21,866 nucleotides of DNA, taken from the NCBI GenBank assembly GCA_964383905.1, contig CAYLJO010000102.1, positions 1 to 21,866 of the forward strand, given 5' to 3'. Below, one piece after another: positions 14,291 to 21,866 of the stretch. Position numbers and translations under genes: made by a program. The notes beneath the pieces are model-generated. The model searched no databases. It saw nothing but the letters and a program-made list of their open reading frames with translations, and was not told where the DNA came from. This DNA is from CAYLJO01 sp964383905 (GTDB taxonomy: Bacteria > Acidobacteriota > Blastocatellia > Pyrinomonadales > Pyrinomonadaceae). How positions within the stretch are numbered: position 1 is the first letter of the stretch; each line of letters starts with the position of its first letter.

Positions 14291-15883
14291 TCACGGATGA
14301 TGGGGGCGGGCGGGTGCTGGCCCCTCGGCTTCCCTCCCCGCCCTCTGCTCGCTCGACCCGATTTGCGCCGTCGCGATTGCTACAAGGGCGGTGAAGATAA
14401 GCGCATTGGCGGTAATATGTAACCCGAAGTCAACGAAGCTGTGAATGGCGGCGCCGAAGAGCCCGGCCAGTGCGCCACAAGAGGCGGAAAGTCGAAAAGA
14501 GTCGGCTAAGCGCAACCGCTCCTGCGCCATCCTCACGAAGGAGGCGATGAACCACGCCCCGAGCGTAAACCCGAAGAGGCCCCCGCTCGCGAAGAGTTCT
14601 AGATAATCATTATGCGCTTGTTTTAGCGTCCACTCCCCTGAAGCATCAAAGTACTGGGTGATGGCGGCGCCGTAACCGCCCATCCCAACTCCGGCGAACG
14701 GATGAGCCTTAATTAACCTCCACGTCGCGCGCCAAATCTCGATGCGCGGAACGACCGCACGGTGTTCTGATTCCAACCACAGTTCTCGACTCCCAGTTCC
14801 CCCGACACTAAGCTGTTTCGGCAAAGACTCCAGGCGACCCATCAGTTGATCGCCGCCCACCCAGATGACGCCAGCGCAGACGACGATCACCAAACAGCTA
14901 ACCAGCGCGGCGCGTGTTATCAACGAAGTGCTCGTGTTCCCCCACCAGCCACTCAGACGACCGCTACTCTTCGCCCGAGAGGCTCGCCACGGCGGCAGGA
15001 GGGTAAACAGCAGCCCGATAAAGATCAGGAGGCCTAGCATCCCGAAGAGACCCCCGCGCGAGTTCGCCAAAACCAGCGCTATCCATACAGGCACCGCGGC
15101 CACTGAATAGAGGATCAGGCGCGGGCGGCGGCCGCGGCGCAGGCCTCCACACACCACTATACCGAGCACCAAACCGAGCGTCATTTCCATTAAATAGGCG
15201 AAATGGTTACGATTAATAAACTGCCCATAACCGACGTCCGGCGCGAGGTCCATCAAAGCAAGGCCTGACCTCTCACCGGGCCAGGTTAAGCGCCACGGAT
15301 TGACCTGCGTCATCTGGCGCACCATACCGAACAGAGCGCTCGCCACACCGACGCCGATCACGAGGTGGATGAGGGCGCGTAGGCGGTGCCGGTTTGACGT
15401 GTAGCGCAGCAAAAGCCCCAACGCGAGGCAGAGCGAAAGCAGGTAGTAGATGAAGAGGCGTGTCTCGTATGGATCGGCGCTTACCGCACGCCATCCCCGG
15501 CCTCTGATCCCCTCGGCCTCCGTCCCCCTCAGCAAAGGTTGGGTCTGCAGGAAAGCGAAGATCGCCAGAGCGAAAAGCGGCATGAGCAGGCGATACCCGC
15601 TCAACTGCCAAGAGCTGCTCAGCAACCCCTCCACGACCCAAAGTAGACCGAGCGTGAAGACGGCGCATTCAAATAGCGCCTCCCACCATGGTTCAACTGT
15701 TCCGTATGGGATGGCCGAAAGCGCAATAATCGCCAACAGGCTCGCGAAAATCGTGCTCTCGAGTAGGCGAGAGGCGCGCATGCGCAGCCCAAGAGAGGGG
15801 CCTGCCGTCAATTCACTAAGTGTATGCGGGTTTTCTCGCACCCCAGCGGCGCTAGTTGATCCAGACCCCGTCGTCCCCCTCAA
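14291..15883 (-). CDS. O-antigen ligase / polymerase family membrane protein (Wzy_C-like)
   Basis: About 530 aa with ten or more hydrophobic segments, consistent with an inner-membrane protein acting on undecaprenyl-linked glycan at the periplasmic face, either polymerising repeat units or ligating the chain. Family marks visible are NRNHFAYLMEM (224-234), LANSRGG (272-278), HPFAGVGMGGYG (394-405) and AHNDYLELFASGGLFG (423-438), which carry the conserved His and HN-Y-E motif of the WaaL/Wzy_C family in the large periplasmic loop. The frame starts at TTG 15883 with GGAGG 12 nt upstream; an ATG at 15781 (residue 35) is an alternative, closer to the first membrane helix. It lies between the BY-kinase gene and the TPR gene. 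Ligase and polymerase cannot be separated by sequence alone. Confidence 0.88.
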   Translation of the reverse strand: MRGTTGSGSTSAAGVRENPHTLSELTAGPSLGLRMRASRLLESTIFASLLAIIALSAIPYGTVEPWWEALFECAVFTLGLLWVVEGLLSSSWQLSGYRLLMPLFALAIFAFLQTQPLLRGTEAEGIRGRGWRAVSADPYETRLFIYYLLSLCLALGLLLRYTSNRHRLRALIHLVIGVGVASALFGMVRQMTQVNPWRLTWPGERSGLALMDLAPDVGYGQFINRNHFAYLMEMTLGLVLGIVVCGGLRRGRRPRLILYSVAAVPVWIALVLANSRGGLFGMLGLLIFIGLLFTLLPPWRASRAKSSGRLSGWWGNTSTSLITRAALVSCLVIVVCAGVIWVGGDQLMGRLESLPKQLSVGGTGSRELWLESEHRAVVPRIEIWRATWRLIKAHPFAGVGMGGYGAAITQYFDASGEWTLKQAHNDYLELFASGGLFGFTLGAWFIASFVRMAQERLRLADSFRLSASCGALAGLFGAAIHSFVDFGLHITANALIFTALVAIATAQIGSSEQRAGREAEGPAPARPHHP

Positions 15884-15944
15884 CTTAAGGCCGAGCCTCC
15901 TTGCTCTCGTTCATTAAGTGGTCAACCGTTGAGGGCAAGAATCG

Positions 15945-18320
15945 TTAGGAGTAGTAAGGGGAGTAATAATAATTCCCTGAGGAGCCTTCTTTGCCGCCAT
16001 TCAGGACGACGCCGAAAATCCTTGCGCCAACGTCTTGTAATAATTTCCTCGATCGCTGCACGATCTGCCGTGAACTTTTACCATTCTGGACCACCAGCAG
16101 CACCCCGTCGACTGCTGGCGAGACAAGAACGCTGTCCGTAAAGTATGCGACCGGCGGAGAGTCAATGATGATATGGGTGAAAGTGGACTCGACGAAAGCG
16201 AACAGGCGGCGCATCTGCTCCGAGCTGAGAAGTTCTGCCGGGTTGGGCGGCACTGGCCCGGAAGGGAGCACGTAGAGGCCGCTCCGCTTGTCCTGCTCGA
16301 TGAAGGAGAGCATCTCGACTTCCGATTTCTGGCTCGAGAGAATGGTGCTCAGGCCACGTTCATTTTCCAGACCGAAGATGGAGTGCAGACACGGATGGCG
16401 CATATCGCCATCAATGATGAGCACGCTCGCGCCGGTCTGCGCCAAGACTAGCGCCATGTTAACGGCCGTCGTGGTTTTACCTTCAGCCGGCAAACTTGAC
16501 GCCACGAGGATCGTCTTGGGCGTCCGTCCTGCTGTCGACATGAGCACTGATGTGCGCAAGTGCCGATAGGCTTCCGCCAACACAGACTGTTCGTCCTCAT
16601 TGAGGATGAGCGGATAATGACTATTGCCGTTTCCGTTGCGCAACTGCAGAGCGGCTGCGGCCGGAAGCAGATGGCGCCTCGCCGAGCCGCCAACCAGAGG
16701 GATGTCGGCGAGGGCGGGCAGGTGCAGCACCCTTTCCACCTCACCGATCGAGTGGATCGTGTCATCCAAGTAATCCCGGAACAGCGCCAAACCCACACCG
16801 AAGGCTAAAGAGAGCAGAAAGGCGACGCCGACATTTTGCCAACGCTTGGGGCCAACAGGACTCCCCGGGACAAGAGCGTAGTCGCGCACATAGACGTTAT
16901 TGGGGGTTCCGACCAGTCCAGCGATCGCCACATCATTCTCTTTAGACTTCTGCAACATCGCATTCAACAGGCCCTTGTTGGTGTCAATTTCTTGCTGAAG
17001 AATGTGGTAGTTGACCGCCGCTTCATTCTGGACGAGCGTCTCGCTCCGTTGCTGATTGAAGGCTGCCTGAAGCTTCTGCTCGCGATCGAGGGCCTGACGG
17101 TAGCGTTTGGTGAGAGTGGCGATGAGAGTGGCCTTCGCGCGTTCGCGCGAGGACTTGATCTGTTTTTCGAGTTCCGCAATTTGTTCGTTGATCTGTTTGA
17201 CTTCCGGCATCTCCTCGGTGTCTTCCACCAACAGTTCGGCGCGCTTTTGCCTCAGATCGTTGATGCGCGCTGTGGTGGCGGCGGTCGCAGTTTCCATCGA
17301 TGCATCGACGAAGTCGGGCGCGAGGCTGGCATGATATTCCGCTTCCGCCAGCTTGCGATCATTCTCTGCGGCGAGCAGCTCGTTGTTGATTCCGTTCAGA
17401 CGATTGACCACGGTGTTTTGCGCCGGCTCGAGCGAGAGAATCTGATGTTTCTTGCTATATTCGGCCAAGCGCTCTTCACCCTCCCGAATCGCCGTCTGTA
17501 ACTCGGCGATGCGCTTTTGAAGGAAGGTCCCCGCGATGGCGCTCGCTTGGCTCTTTCTCTCTAGATTCGAGCGGACGTAAATTATCGCGATCGTGTTTAC
17601 GATTCTGGTTGCGACCTGCGGGTCGCTATGCGCATAAGTGATATCGATCAATCGCGTTTCCGTCTTGAGGCGGTTATCTACCACCGGGCTCACGGTGAGC
17701 CCTCCGCTCAGAAGGCCCACGCTTCCCGCTAGTCGCTTAGCCTCGGCTAAATCCTCTTGGTTGTCGGCCGGCGCAATCTCATCCTCAGACGGCATTCTTT
17801 CTTCACCCCGTCTGTTTGCGTCATCGCCCTTCCCGCTTTTGACGCCGAGCATCCGGAGGAGGTTCTGCGATGTTGAGTTTCCTCGCGGAGAGAGAAAGTA
17901 CTGATCATGGTCGAGGCCAAGCGTCTTGACCACCCGACGTAGAAGCGCCGGGCTCTCTAAGATCTGAAGCTGTGTACTAAAGTATGCGGGGCTATCGGTA
18001 TTGACAACAACAGAACTGTTGGAGGAGTTGCCGATCCCCGGAATGTTCTCCGAGTCGACCTGCACGCGGGCCCGCGCCTCATAGATATCAGGTCGACGGG
18101 CCACGTAAATGGCGGCCAACAGTGTGACGGGCAGGGTGAGCCCAATGATTTGCAGCCAGTGCTTGCGCACCGAACGCCAGTAACTGCGCAGGGGTAACTC
18201 TTCATCATCCTCCGACTCGATGTAGCCGATCACGGGAGGAGGAGGAAGGGCCCGCTCTCCAAACCTTTCGAGGCCTTGGACCTCGGCCCCATCTTTGAGC
18301 AGTTCCTGGGATTCTCTCAT
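15945..18320 (-). CDS. Polysaccharide co-polymerase / BY-kinase (Wzz-Wzc type)
   Basis: 791 aa inner-membrane protein that controls chain length and assembly of the export complex. Layout: cytoplasmic N-terminus with LRSYWRSVRKHW; first membrane helix about 55-74; Wzz-type periplasmic region with ARVQVDSENIPG and YFSTQLQILESPALLRRVVK; a long coiled coil about 265-470; second helix NVGVAFLLSLAFGVGLALF followed by RDYLDDTIHS; then the tyrosine-kinase domain with Walker A SSLPAEGKTTT (608-618), Walker A' VLIIDGDMRHP (631-641) and Walker B HIIIDSPP (716-723). The C-terminus NYYYSPYYS (783-791) is the tyrosine cluster expected to be autophosphorylated. ATG 18320 has AAGGTGA 5 nt upstream. It follows the export gene by 93 bp. 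All catalytic motifs are intact. Confidence 0.95.
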   Translation of the reverse strand: MRESQELLKDGAEVQGLERFGERALPPPPVIGYIESEDDEELPLRSYWRSVRKHWLQIIGLTLPVTLLAAIYVARRPDIYEARARVQVDSENIPGIGNSSNSSVVVNTDSPAYFSTQLQILESPALLRRVVKTLGLDHDQYFLSPRGNSTSQNLLRMLGVKSGKGDDANRRGEERMPSEDEIAPADNQEDLAEAKRLAGSVGLLSGGLTVSPVVDNRLKTETRLIDITYAHSDPQVATRIVNTIAIIYVRSNLERKSQASAIAGTFLQKRIAELQTAIREGEERLAEYSKKHQILSLEPAQNTVVNRLNGINNELLAAENDRKLAEAEYHASLAPDFVDASMETATAATTARINDLRQKRAELLVEDTEEMPEVKQINEQIAELEKQIKSSRERAKATLIATLTKRYRQALDREQKLQAAFNQQRSETLVQNEAAVNYHILQQEIDTNKGLLNAMLQKSKENDVAIAGLVGTPNNVYVRDYALVPGSPVGPKRWQNVGVAFLLSLAFGVGLALFRDYLDDTIHSIGEVERVLHLPALADIPLVGGSARRHLLPAAAALQLRNGNGNSHYPLILNEDEQSVLAEAYRHLRTSVLMSTAGRTPKTILVASSLPAEGKTTTAVNMALVLAQTGASVLIIDGDMRHPCLHSIFGLENERGLSTILSSQKSEVEMLSFIEQDKRSGLYVLPSGPVPPNPAELLSSEQMRRLFAFVESTFTHIIIDSPPVAYFTDSVLVSPAVDGVLLVVQNGKSSRQIVQRSRKLLQDVGARIFGVVLNGGKEGSSGNYYYSPYYS

Positions 18321-18413
18321 CGTTTCACCTTAACCCTAAAGCTGCGGTCTGAGCGAGGGCACAAAAAATTGAGCGCAATCTCGACAGCACGGTAAGCTAC
18401 AGTGGGCCCGCCG

Positions 18414-19502
18414 TCAGGGGATCACACGGTACGGAAGGTAGCCGACCGAATTAGCAATCGACGGGACAAAGGCACGAATGATGTCTTGTCCAACCTTTCT
18501 GATGCCGGTCACTCCGGGCACTTCCACAATGTCGTTAGCCTGGAGCGCCACATCGTGGGCCTGACCCTTGTCGATCTTTTTGAGGTCGAAGACGATTTCC
18601 TGTTTAGTCGTACTTCCGGGCGCCTGTCGGATGACCCGTACCTTGCTACGGTCGGTCCCAGGCACTGCTCCCCCAGCCATCACAATCGCCCGCGATAATG
18701 TCAGTGGTTCGCGGAGAATCTGCGGTCCCGGCCGATAGACATTACCGACAATATAGACCTGGTCGGCTTCGGGAATCGTCACGATGTCGCCGGCACGAAT
18801 ATACGGATTCGACTCTTCGTTCCCCCGCAGAACATCGCTTAAGCGGTAAGCGACAAGGGCATCTAATGGCTCGTTAGCCGGCGCGGGCTCAGCCGTCTCG
18901 CATAATGAGCTGGCCGCGGCAGCGGTATGAAGGACTTGGACGCTTTGTCCGGCTTTGTCGCTAGGGCCGTTGGCATTAGCTAATAGCTCCAAGAGGCGCA
19001 CCCGGTGGCGCAGTTCGAACCGCGCCGGCGCCCTCACCTCGCCGATGACTGCCACCTGCTGTGATCGAAACTCTGTCACCCTGACATCGACCTCCGGGTG
19101 CTTCTGATATTTGTAGAGTCGGTTGCGAATCTCATCGGCCAGTTCGGCCTCAGTCGAACAGGCGGCCTTGACCTCACCGATGAAAGGTATCCGGATCATA
19201 CCTTTATTGTCGACGCGCACCCCGGCGACAGACAATTGGGCTTTGTTGTAGACGCGGATATCCAGAATATCTCCCGGTCCGATGCTGTACCGTGTATCCG
19301 CCTGGGGAAGGAGAGTTTGGGAAGCGTTCGCCGCCGGATTCGGTGCGGGAGGAGGAGGTGGTGGAGGAGACATGCTCCCCGCCGGTTGTTGCGCCCACCC
19401 CACCTGGATCGAGGCGGCGACGAGTAGGAGGGTGGCCCATGACCAAGCGCTCGTGACGCTGATGCGTGTTAAATTGGACCTTGAGATTTGGGGTCTTCTC
19501 AT
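18414..19502 (-). CDS. Polysaccharide export protein (SLBB, Wza-like)
   Basis: 362 aa exported protein of the outer-membrane polysaccharide export family, likely forming or linking the translocation channel. A cleavable signal peptide is visible (about 1-37, hydrophobic ATLLLVAASIQVGWA then QQ); no lipobox Cys is seen, unlike enterobacterial Wza. A proline run (46-52) leads to the Poly_export domain (about 70-150: YSIGPGDILDIRVYNKAQLSVAGVRVD...GMIRIPFIGEV). SLBB-like repeats follow, beginning at QVAVIGEVRAPARFELRHR and QVYIVGNVYRPGPQILREPL. ATG 19502 has TAAGGA 8 nt upstream, and that Shine-Dalgarno overlaps the stop codon of the small gene before it. It heads the main set of assembly genes, upstream of the BY-kinase gene. 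Confidence 0.94.
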   Translation of the reverse strand: MRRPQISRSNLTRISVTSAWSWATLLLVAASIQVGWAQQPAGSMSPPPPPPPAPNPAANASQTLLPQADTRYSIGPGDILDIRVYNKAQLSVAGVRVDNKGMIRIPFIGEVKAACSTEAELADEIRNRLYKYQKHPEVDVRVTEFRSQQVAVIGEVRAPARFELRHRVRLLELLANANGPSDKAGQSVQVLHTAAAASSLCETAEPAPANEPLDALVAYRLSDVLRGNEESNPYIRAGDIVTIPEADQVYIVGNVYRPGPQILREPLTLSRAIVMAGGAVPGTDRSKVRVIRQAPGSTTKQEIVFDLKKIDKGQAHDVALQANDIVEVPGVTGIRKVGQDIIRAFVPSIANSVGYLPYRVIP

Positions 19503-19513
19503 GACGTCATTCC

Positions 19514-19795
19514 TTATCTTCTCGCCGTACTCGAGCGGCGTGACAAGAGCGCCTCGCGGAGGTGATTGGGATGAGCGAGATTAAGTACAGTGTTGCTCAA
19601 CGTGACCATCAACTCTTCATGCTCACGTAAAAAGGCGCCCGTGAGGGGATTGTCCTGTATTTTGACAACGACGCCCGCCCTGATCCATTGCCAGAATTGC
19701 GTCTGCGTCGTCCAGAACTGTTTATGGTCACGGCAAATTATCAGAGCCGTTTTCTTCTTCTTTTTCTTAACCTTCTTAACTTTATTCGCGCTCAC
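19514..19795 (-). CDS. Small lysine-rich protein of unknown function, coupled to the export gene
   Basis: I do not recognise a named family. The best start is GTG 19795, preceded by TTAGGAG 11 nt upstream, giving 93 aa; an in-frame ATG at 19849 is inside a hairpin and lacks a Shine-Dalgarno. The N-terminus is very basic (VKKVKKKKKK, residues 6-15). The remainder looks like a folded protein, rich in aromatics: ALIICRDHKQFWTTQ, FWQWIRAGVVVKIQDNP, LTGAFLREHEEL, TVLNLAHPNHLREAL. There is no signal peptide or membrane segment, so it should be cytoplasmic, perhaps binding nucleic acid or acidic polymer (inference). Its TAA is part of the Shine-Dalgarno of the export gene, which argues that it is translated and linked to that gene. 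Confidence 0.65.
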   Translation of the reverse strand: MSANKVKKVKKKKKKTALIICRDHKQFWTTQTQFWQWIRAGVVVKIQDNPLTGAFLREHEELMVTLSNTVLNLAHPNHLREALLSRRSSTARR

Positions 19796-19841
19796 AGTTT
19801 CGCTTGCTCCTAACGGGTATATTTCAACCCTCGCACGCCCA

Positions 19842-19943
19842 CCACCCATTTTGCCATGCTAAATGGGTGGATATCATGCCGGACCCCGAGGGGAAGCCTC
19901 ACGCGCGCGAGGCAGCAGCAGCAGTCATGTCCCGAGCTGGGAC
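19842..19943 (-). promoter_or_regulatory. Hairpin array in the leader of the polysaccharide operon
   Basis: Four hairpins lie end to end upstream of the first gene: GTCCC/GGGAC (19929-19943, loop 5), GCCTC/GAGGC (19896-19913, loop 8), CCCC/GGGG (19884-19893, tight loop) and CCACCCATTT/AAATGGGTGG (19842-19870, loop 9). All are perfect in their stems. The last is nearest the first gene. A structured leader of this kind could act as an attenuator or protein-binding site. No -10/-35 pair upstream of it was convincing. Confidence 0.5.
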
Positions 19944-20709
19944 TAAGCACAACAATGAGATCAAGCTCACATCGCAGGCTTAAGGTCCCGCTTTTCGCTT
20001 TATTTACTCCTAGTTCACTTTAGAGAGCATTAATCTGCATCAGAATCCGCGAAATCACTCACCTTAGCGGCTCACATGCATAAATTTTCCACCCCTCTGG
20101 CTCCCCGGACCTAATTGTTAAGTCGGGTGAGTGGCACTCGCAGGATGCGTGATCAGTAAAAGTGGCTCCAGTTACGTTGATTAAAGAGGACGGCAGCTTC
20201 GGTTCAAAACGCATATCCATCTGTTCTCTCATGCACAATAGTGGCGATCATCCTGGGCGAGATTCACACACGGAGAGAAAAGGCACTGGATGCTTGCAAC
20301 TCACTATTTTCTGACATCCTCTATTTCAAAGGCAACTTATATGCCGAAAAGTCCATCTTGGGAAGCTCCTCATGGGCCTTGACCCCAATCTCTTAGCCCT
20401 GTCTGGACAGGCATTTAGACTACCTCACGGGATGCCCAGAACGCTAGTCAGGTGGACGCTTCCGTTCACTTTATCTTTTCTGAGACGCATTTGTGAGCAG
20501 TTGCGACAGGTTTGCGGTACTATCGGCCTCTATCATCAACCCAGCACGAGAGCCGCTTGCACGTCTGGCCCGAAGAGCAGGAGTTCTCTTACGTGACGGG
20601 GGTCGGGGCGCACGAAGACGTGTGGCTCGACTTCAAGCAACGCCGCAAAGAGGGTCGTCAGAGTGATCCGGTGAGGTACGTGAAGACCGGACATAATTCA
20701 AATTGTTCT
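19944..20709. other. Region without recognisable genes
   Basis: About 770 bp, visibly less GC-rich than the operon. Plus-strand frames of about 70 codons near 20372-20724 have no family-like motifs and no good ribosome-binding sites. A short palindrome CCTGTCTGGACAGG lies at 20398-20411. The promoter of the minus-strand operon should lie in its left part, but I could not place it. Confidence 0.5.
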
Positions 20710-21000
20710 TTGACAACAACTTAGCTCTTGAAAAAAGGTCGGGTGGCGAAAGTCTTTCAACAGAACGACCATTCCCAGAGCGAGCGCGGATTCCCCGACC
20801 TAAACAGATCGGGGCGGAGCGCCCTTGCTCTGGGCTCGCCAGCAAAGGTCAAGCGACCTCGATCAGCCGCGCGGTGGAGCAGATGGAACCGGTAGCAAAC
20901 GGCTACAGTGGGGCGCCAGTCGCCAAGGGTTTGGTGGGAGCAGATTGCGCCCCCGAGACGGCTGGTTAGCAGGAACAAAGCCTCTGTCTAAAGACTGAGG
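20710..21000 (+). ncRNA. Candidate structured RNA, family not recognised
   Basis: A dense series of perfect stems occurs within about 265 nt. They are GGTCG/CGACC (20737-20741 with 20766-20770); CCCAGAGC/GCTCTGGG (20774-20781 with 20827-20834) enclosing CCCCGA/TCGGGG (20793-20798 with 20809-20814); AGGTC/GACCT (20846-20859, loop AAGC); GTAGC/GCTAC (20892-20906); and GGGGCGC/GCGCCCC (20910-20916 with 20947-20953). A last near-palindrome at 20981-21000, followed by TGGTTTACTCTTT, could be a weak terminator. A TTGACA lies at 20710-20715, but no good -10 follows. The strand is a guess, since stems are nearly symmetrical. It is not tmRNA, RNase P or SRP RNA by their conserved words. An IscB-associated (HEARO/omega RNA) type is conceivable, but no HNH nuclease gene is in view. 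Confidence 0.4.
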
Positions 21001-21009
21001 TGGTTTACT

Positions 21010-21073
21010 CTTTATCACGGCACCATCTTGGCCGGCGGACCTTTATCACGGCACTATCCCTATCTTTATCACG
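21010..21073. repeat. Three direct copies of CTTTATCACG
   Basis: CTTTATCACG begins at 21010, 21041 and 21064. The first two copies extend to CTTTATCACGGCAC. Spacing is 31 and 23 bp, with unrelated spacers. This is too short and irregular for a CRISPR array; it looks more like a set of protein-binding sites or a degraded tandem repeat. Confidence 0.65.
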
Positions 21074-21552
21074 AGACGCCTTATCGGCTTCTTTCGGTGG
21101 TGAGACCCCTTTGATGAGATGCTCGGCCGGCGTCGAGCCGCCTGTTTCCCCACTTTACTCATAGCCCCTCCCACGAACTCAGAACTGGTCATTTTAGGAT
21201 GGGACCAGCACAACGAAAACGCAGGTATGAATAAATTAGGTTGCGCGACCCGACGCCATGCTACCCTTAAGCAAACATCATTCCCCGTTTGCACCCAAAC
21301 ATAAAATTCCATCAATTTTTGCGCGAAGGAGGAAACGTGTAAAGGATGGTTCGAAACGTAGCACGATGGTAGAAATCTCATCCCTCAATCTTTCATCCGC
21401 CACAATGACGGGACTATGATTGTCCTCGCGGTGAAATTTTACTCTAATCACAAGATACAAAGAGGGTCCCGAGAAAGCATTTGAAGGCGAGAAGGACTAT
21501 CCGGTTTTTCTACACGTGCATTTCTTGCTGCTTTGTTAATTGGGACAGATTT

Positions 21553-21575
21553 GCAATGATGTGGGTCATCATTGC
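21553..21575. repeat. Perfect 9-bp hairpin, possible terminator
   Basis: GCAATGATG (21553-21561) and CATCATTGC (21567-21575) flank a TGGGT loop. The sequence after it on the plus strand (CTTTC) has only a short T-run, so termination is possible but not clear. Confidence 0.55.
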
Positions 21576-21606
21576 CTTTCAACCGATTCTCACCGGGGAG
21601 GAGGAA

Positions 21607-21676
21607 TCAAACCTATGATTGAATCAGGACGGCGCATGCTTTGCGCACTTAAGTTGGTGGCCAAGTATAGGTTTGA
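21607..21676. repeat. 10-bp perfect inverted repeat flanking a small hairpin
   Basis: TCAAACCTAT (21607-21616) and ATAGGTTTGA (21667-21676) are exact inverted copies 50 nt apart, with GCGCA/TGCGC (5-nt loop) inside. The left arm overlaps the start codon of a possible 25-aa ORF. Confidence 0.6.
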
Positions 21677-21692
21677 CACCGACAGAGTTTGA
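21615..21692 (+). CDS. Possible small ORF (25 aa), unknown
   Basis: ATG at 21615 is preceded by an unusually strong GGGGAGGAGG about 10 nt upstream and opens a 25-codon frame beginning MIESGRRMLCALKLVAKYRF. The peptide is basic and matches nothing I know. The start codon lies in the arm of the inverted repeat at 21607-21676. Seven bases after its stop, another ATG at 21699 opens a 52-codon frame ending at 21857 without a clear Shine-Dalgarno. Only the ribosome-binding site supports either. Confidence 0.25.
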   Translation: MIESGRRMLCALKLVAKYRFDTDRV

Positions 21693-21866
21693 ACAACAAT
21701 GGCGGAAGCAGCGAGCTGCTTCAAATCAAAATTCAAAGCAAAGAAACCGCGTATCCAGTCTCCAACTTTAGGGGTCCACTACAGCCATCACACCACCAAA
21801 AATAGCGCCAGTGAGCGATTGACCACTATTCTTCAAGCTGGCTGTGTGAAGCGATAACCCCATCTA

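Noticed and set aside
20703..20969. 88-aa plus-strand ORF from a TTG
   Set aside because: Weak start and low-complexity peptide; base-paired stems explain the sequence better.
20701..21077. CRISPR array with leader
   Set aside because: The TTGACA-type upstream word and short CTTTATCACG repeats raised it, but the repeats are only 10-14 bp, irregular and too few.
21046..21381. 111-aa minus-strand ORF
   Set aside because: No recognisable motifs; it begins in AT-rich intergenic sequence and ends across the CTTTATCACG repeats.

Overview
The window is almost wholly one surface-polysaccharide locus read on the minus strand, from about 19.8 kb down past position 1. The host is a Gram-negative (diderm) bacterium: there is a SLBB outer-membrane export protein, a Wzz/BY-kinase co-polymerase and an O-antigen-ligase-type membrane protein. 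GC-rich coding and the style of the co-polymerase and ligase N-termini suggest Acidobacteriota (Blastocatellia-like). That is an impression from memory, not a result.

In transcription order (right to left) the locus has four parts. (1) A hairpin-rich leader and a small lysine-rich protein, coupled to the polysaccharide export protein. (2) The BY-kinase/co-polymerase, an O-antigen ligase/polymerase-like protein, and a TPR protein with a C-terminal beta-sandwich-like region. (3) An ABC permease (Wzm type), then neuB and neuC, a gap, neuA and an asnB-type amidotransferase. (4) A GT4 and a GT2 glycosyltransferase, the ABC ATPase with a Wzt-type C-terminal domain, a non-hydrolysing UDP-GlcNAc 2-epimerase (wecB), and a 2-oxoglutarate/Fe(II) oxygenase cut by the left edge.

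Together these predict a glycan containing a sialic-acid-like nonulosonate (UDP-GlcNAc to ManNAc to nonulosonate to CMP-nonulosonate) and possibly ManNAc-derived sugar. It may be further altered by amidation (AsnB) and hydroxylation or another oxidation (oxygenase). Parts of two export systems are present: Wza/Wzc/ligase proteins, and a Wzm/Wzt ABC transporter whose two genes lie about 8 kb apart.

The gaps between genes are unusually rich in perfect or near-perfect inverted repeats, including a 112-bp MITE-like element with 19-bp terminal repeats. The right-hand 2 kb (about 19.8-21.87 kb) has no convincing protein gene. It holds the leader hairpins, a strongly structured stretch on the plus strand (about 20710-21000) that is the best candidate for an undescribed RNA, and three copies of a 10-mer.
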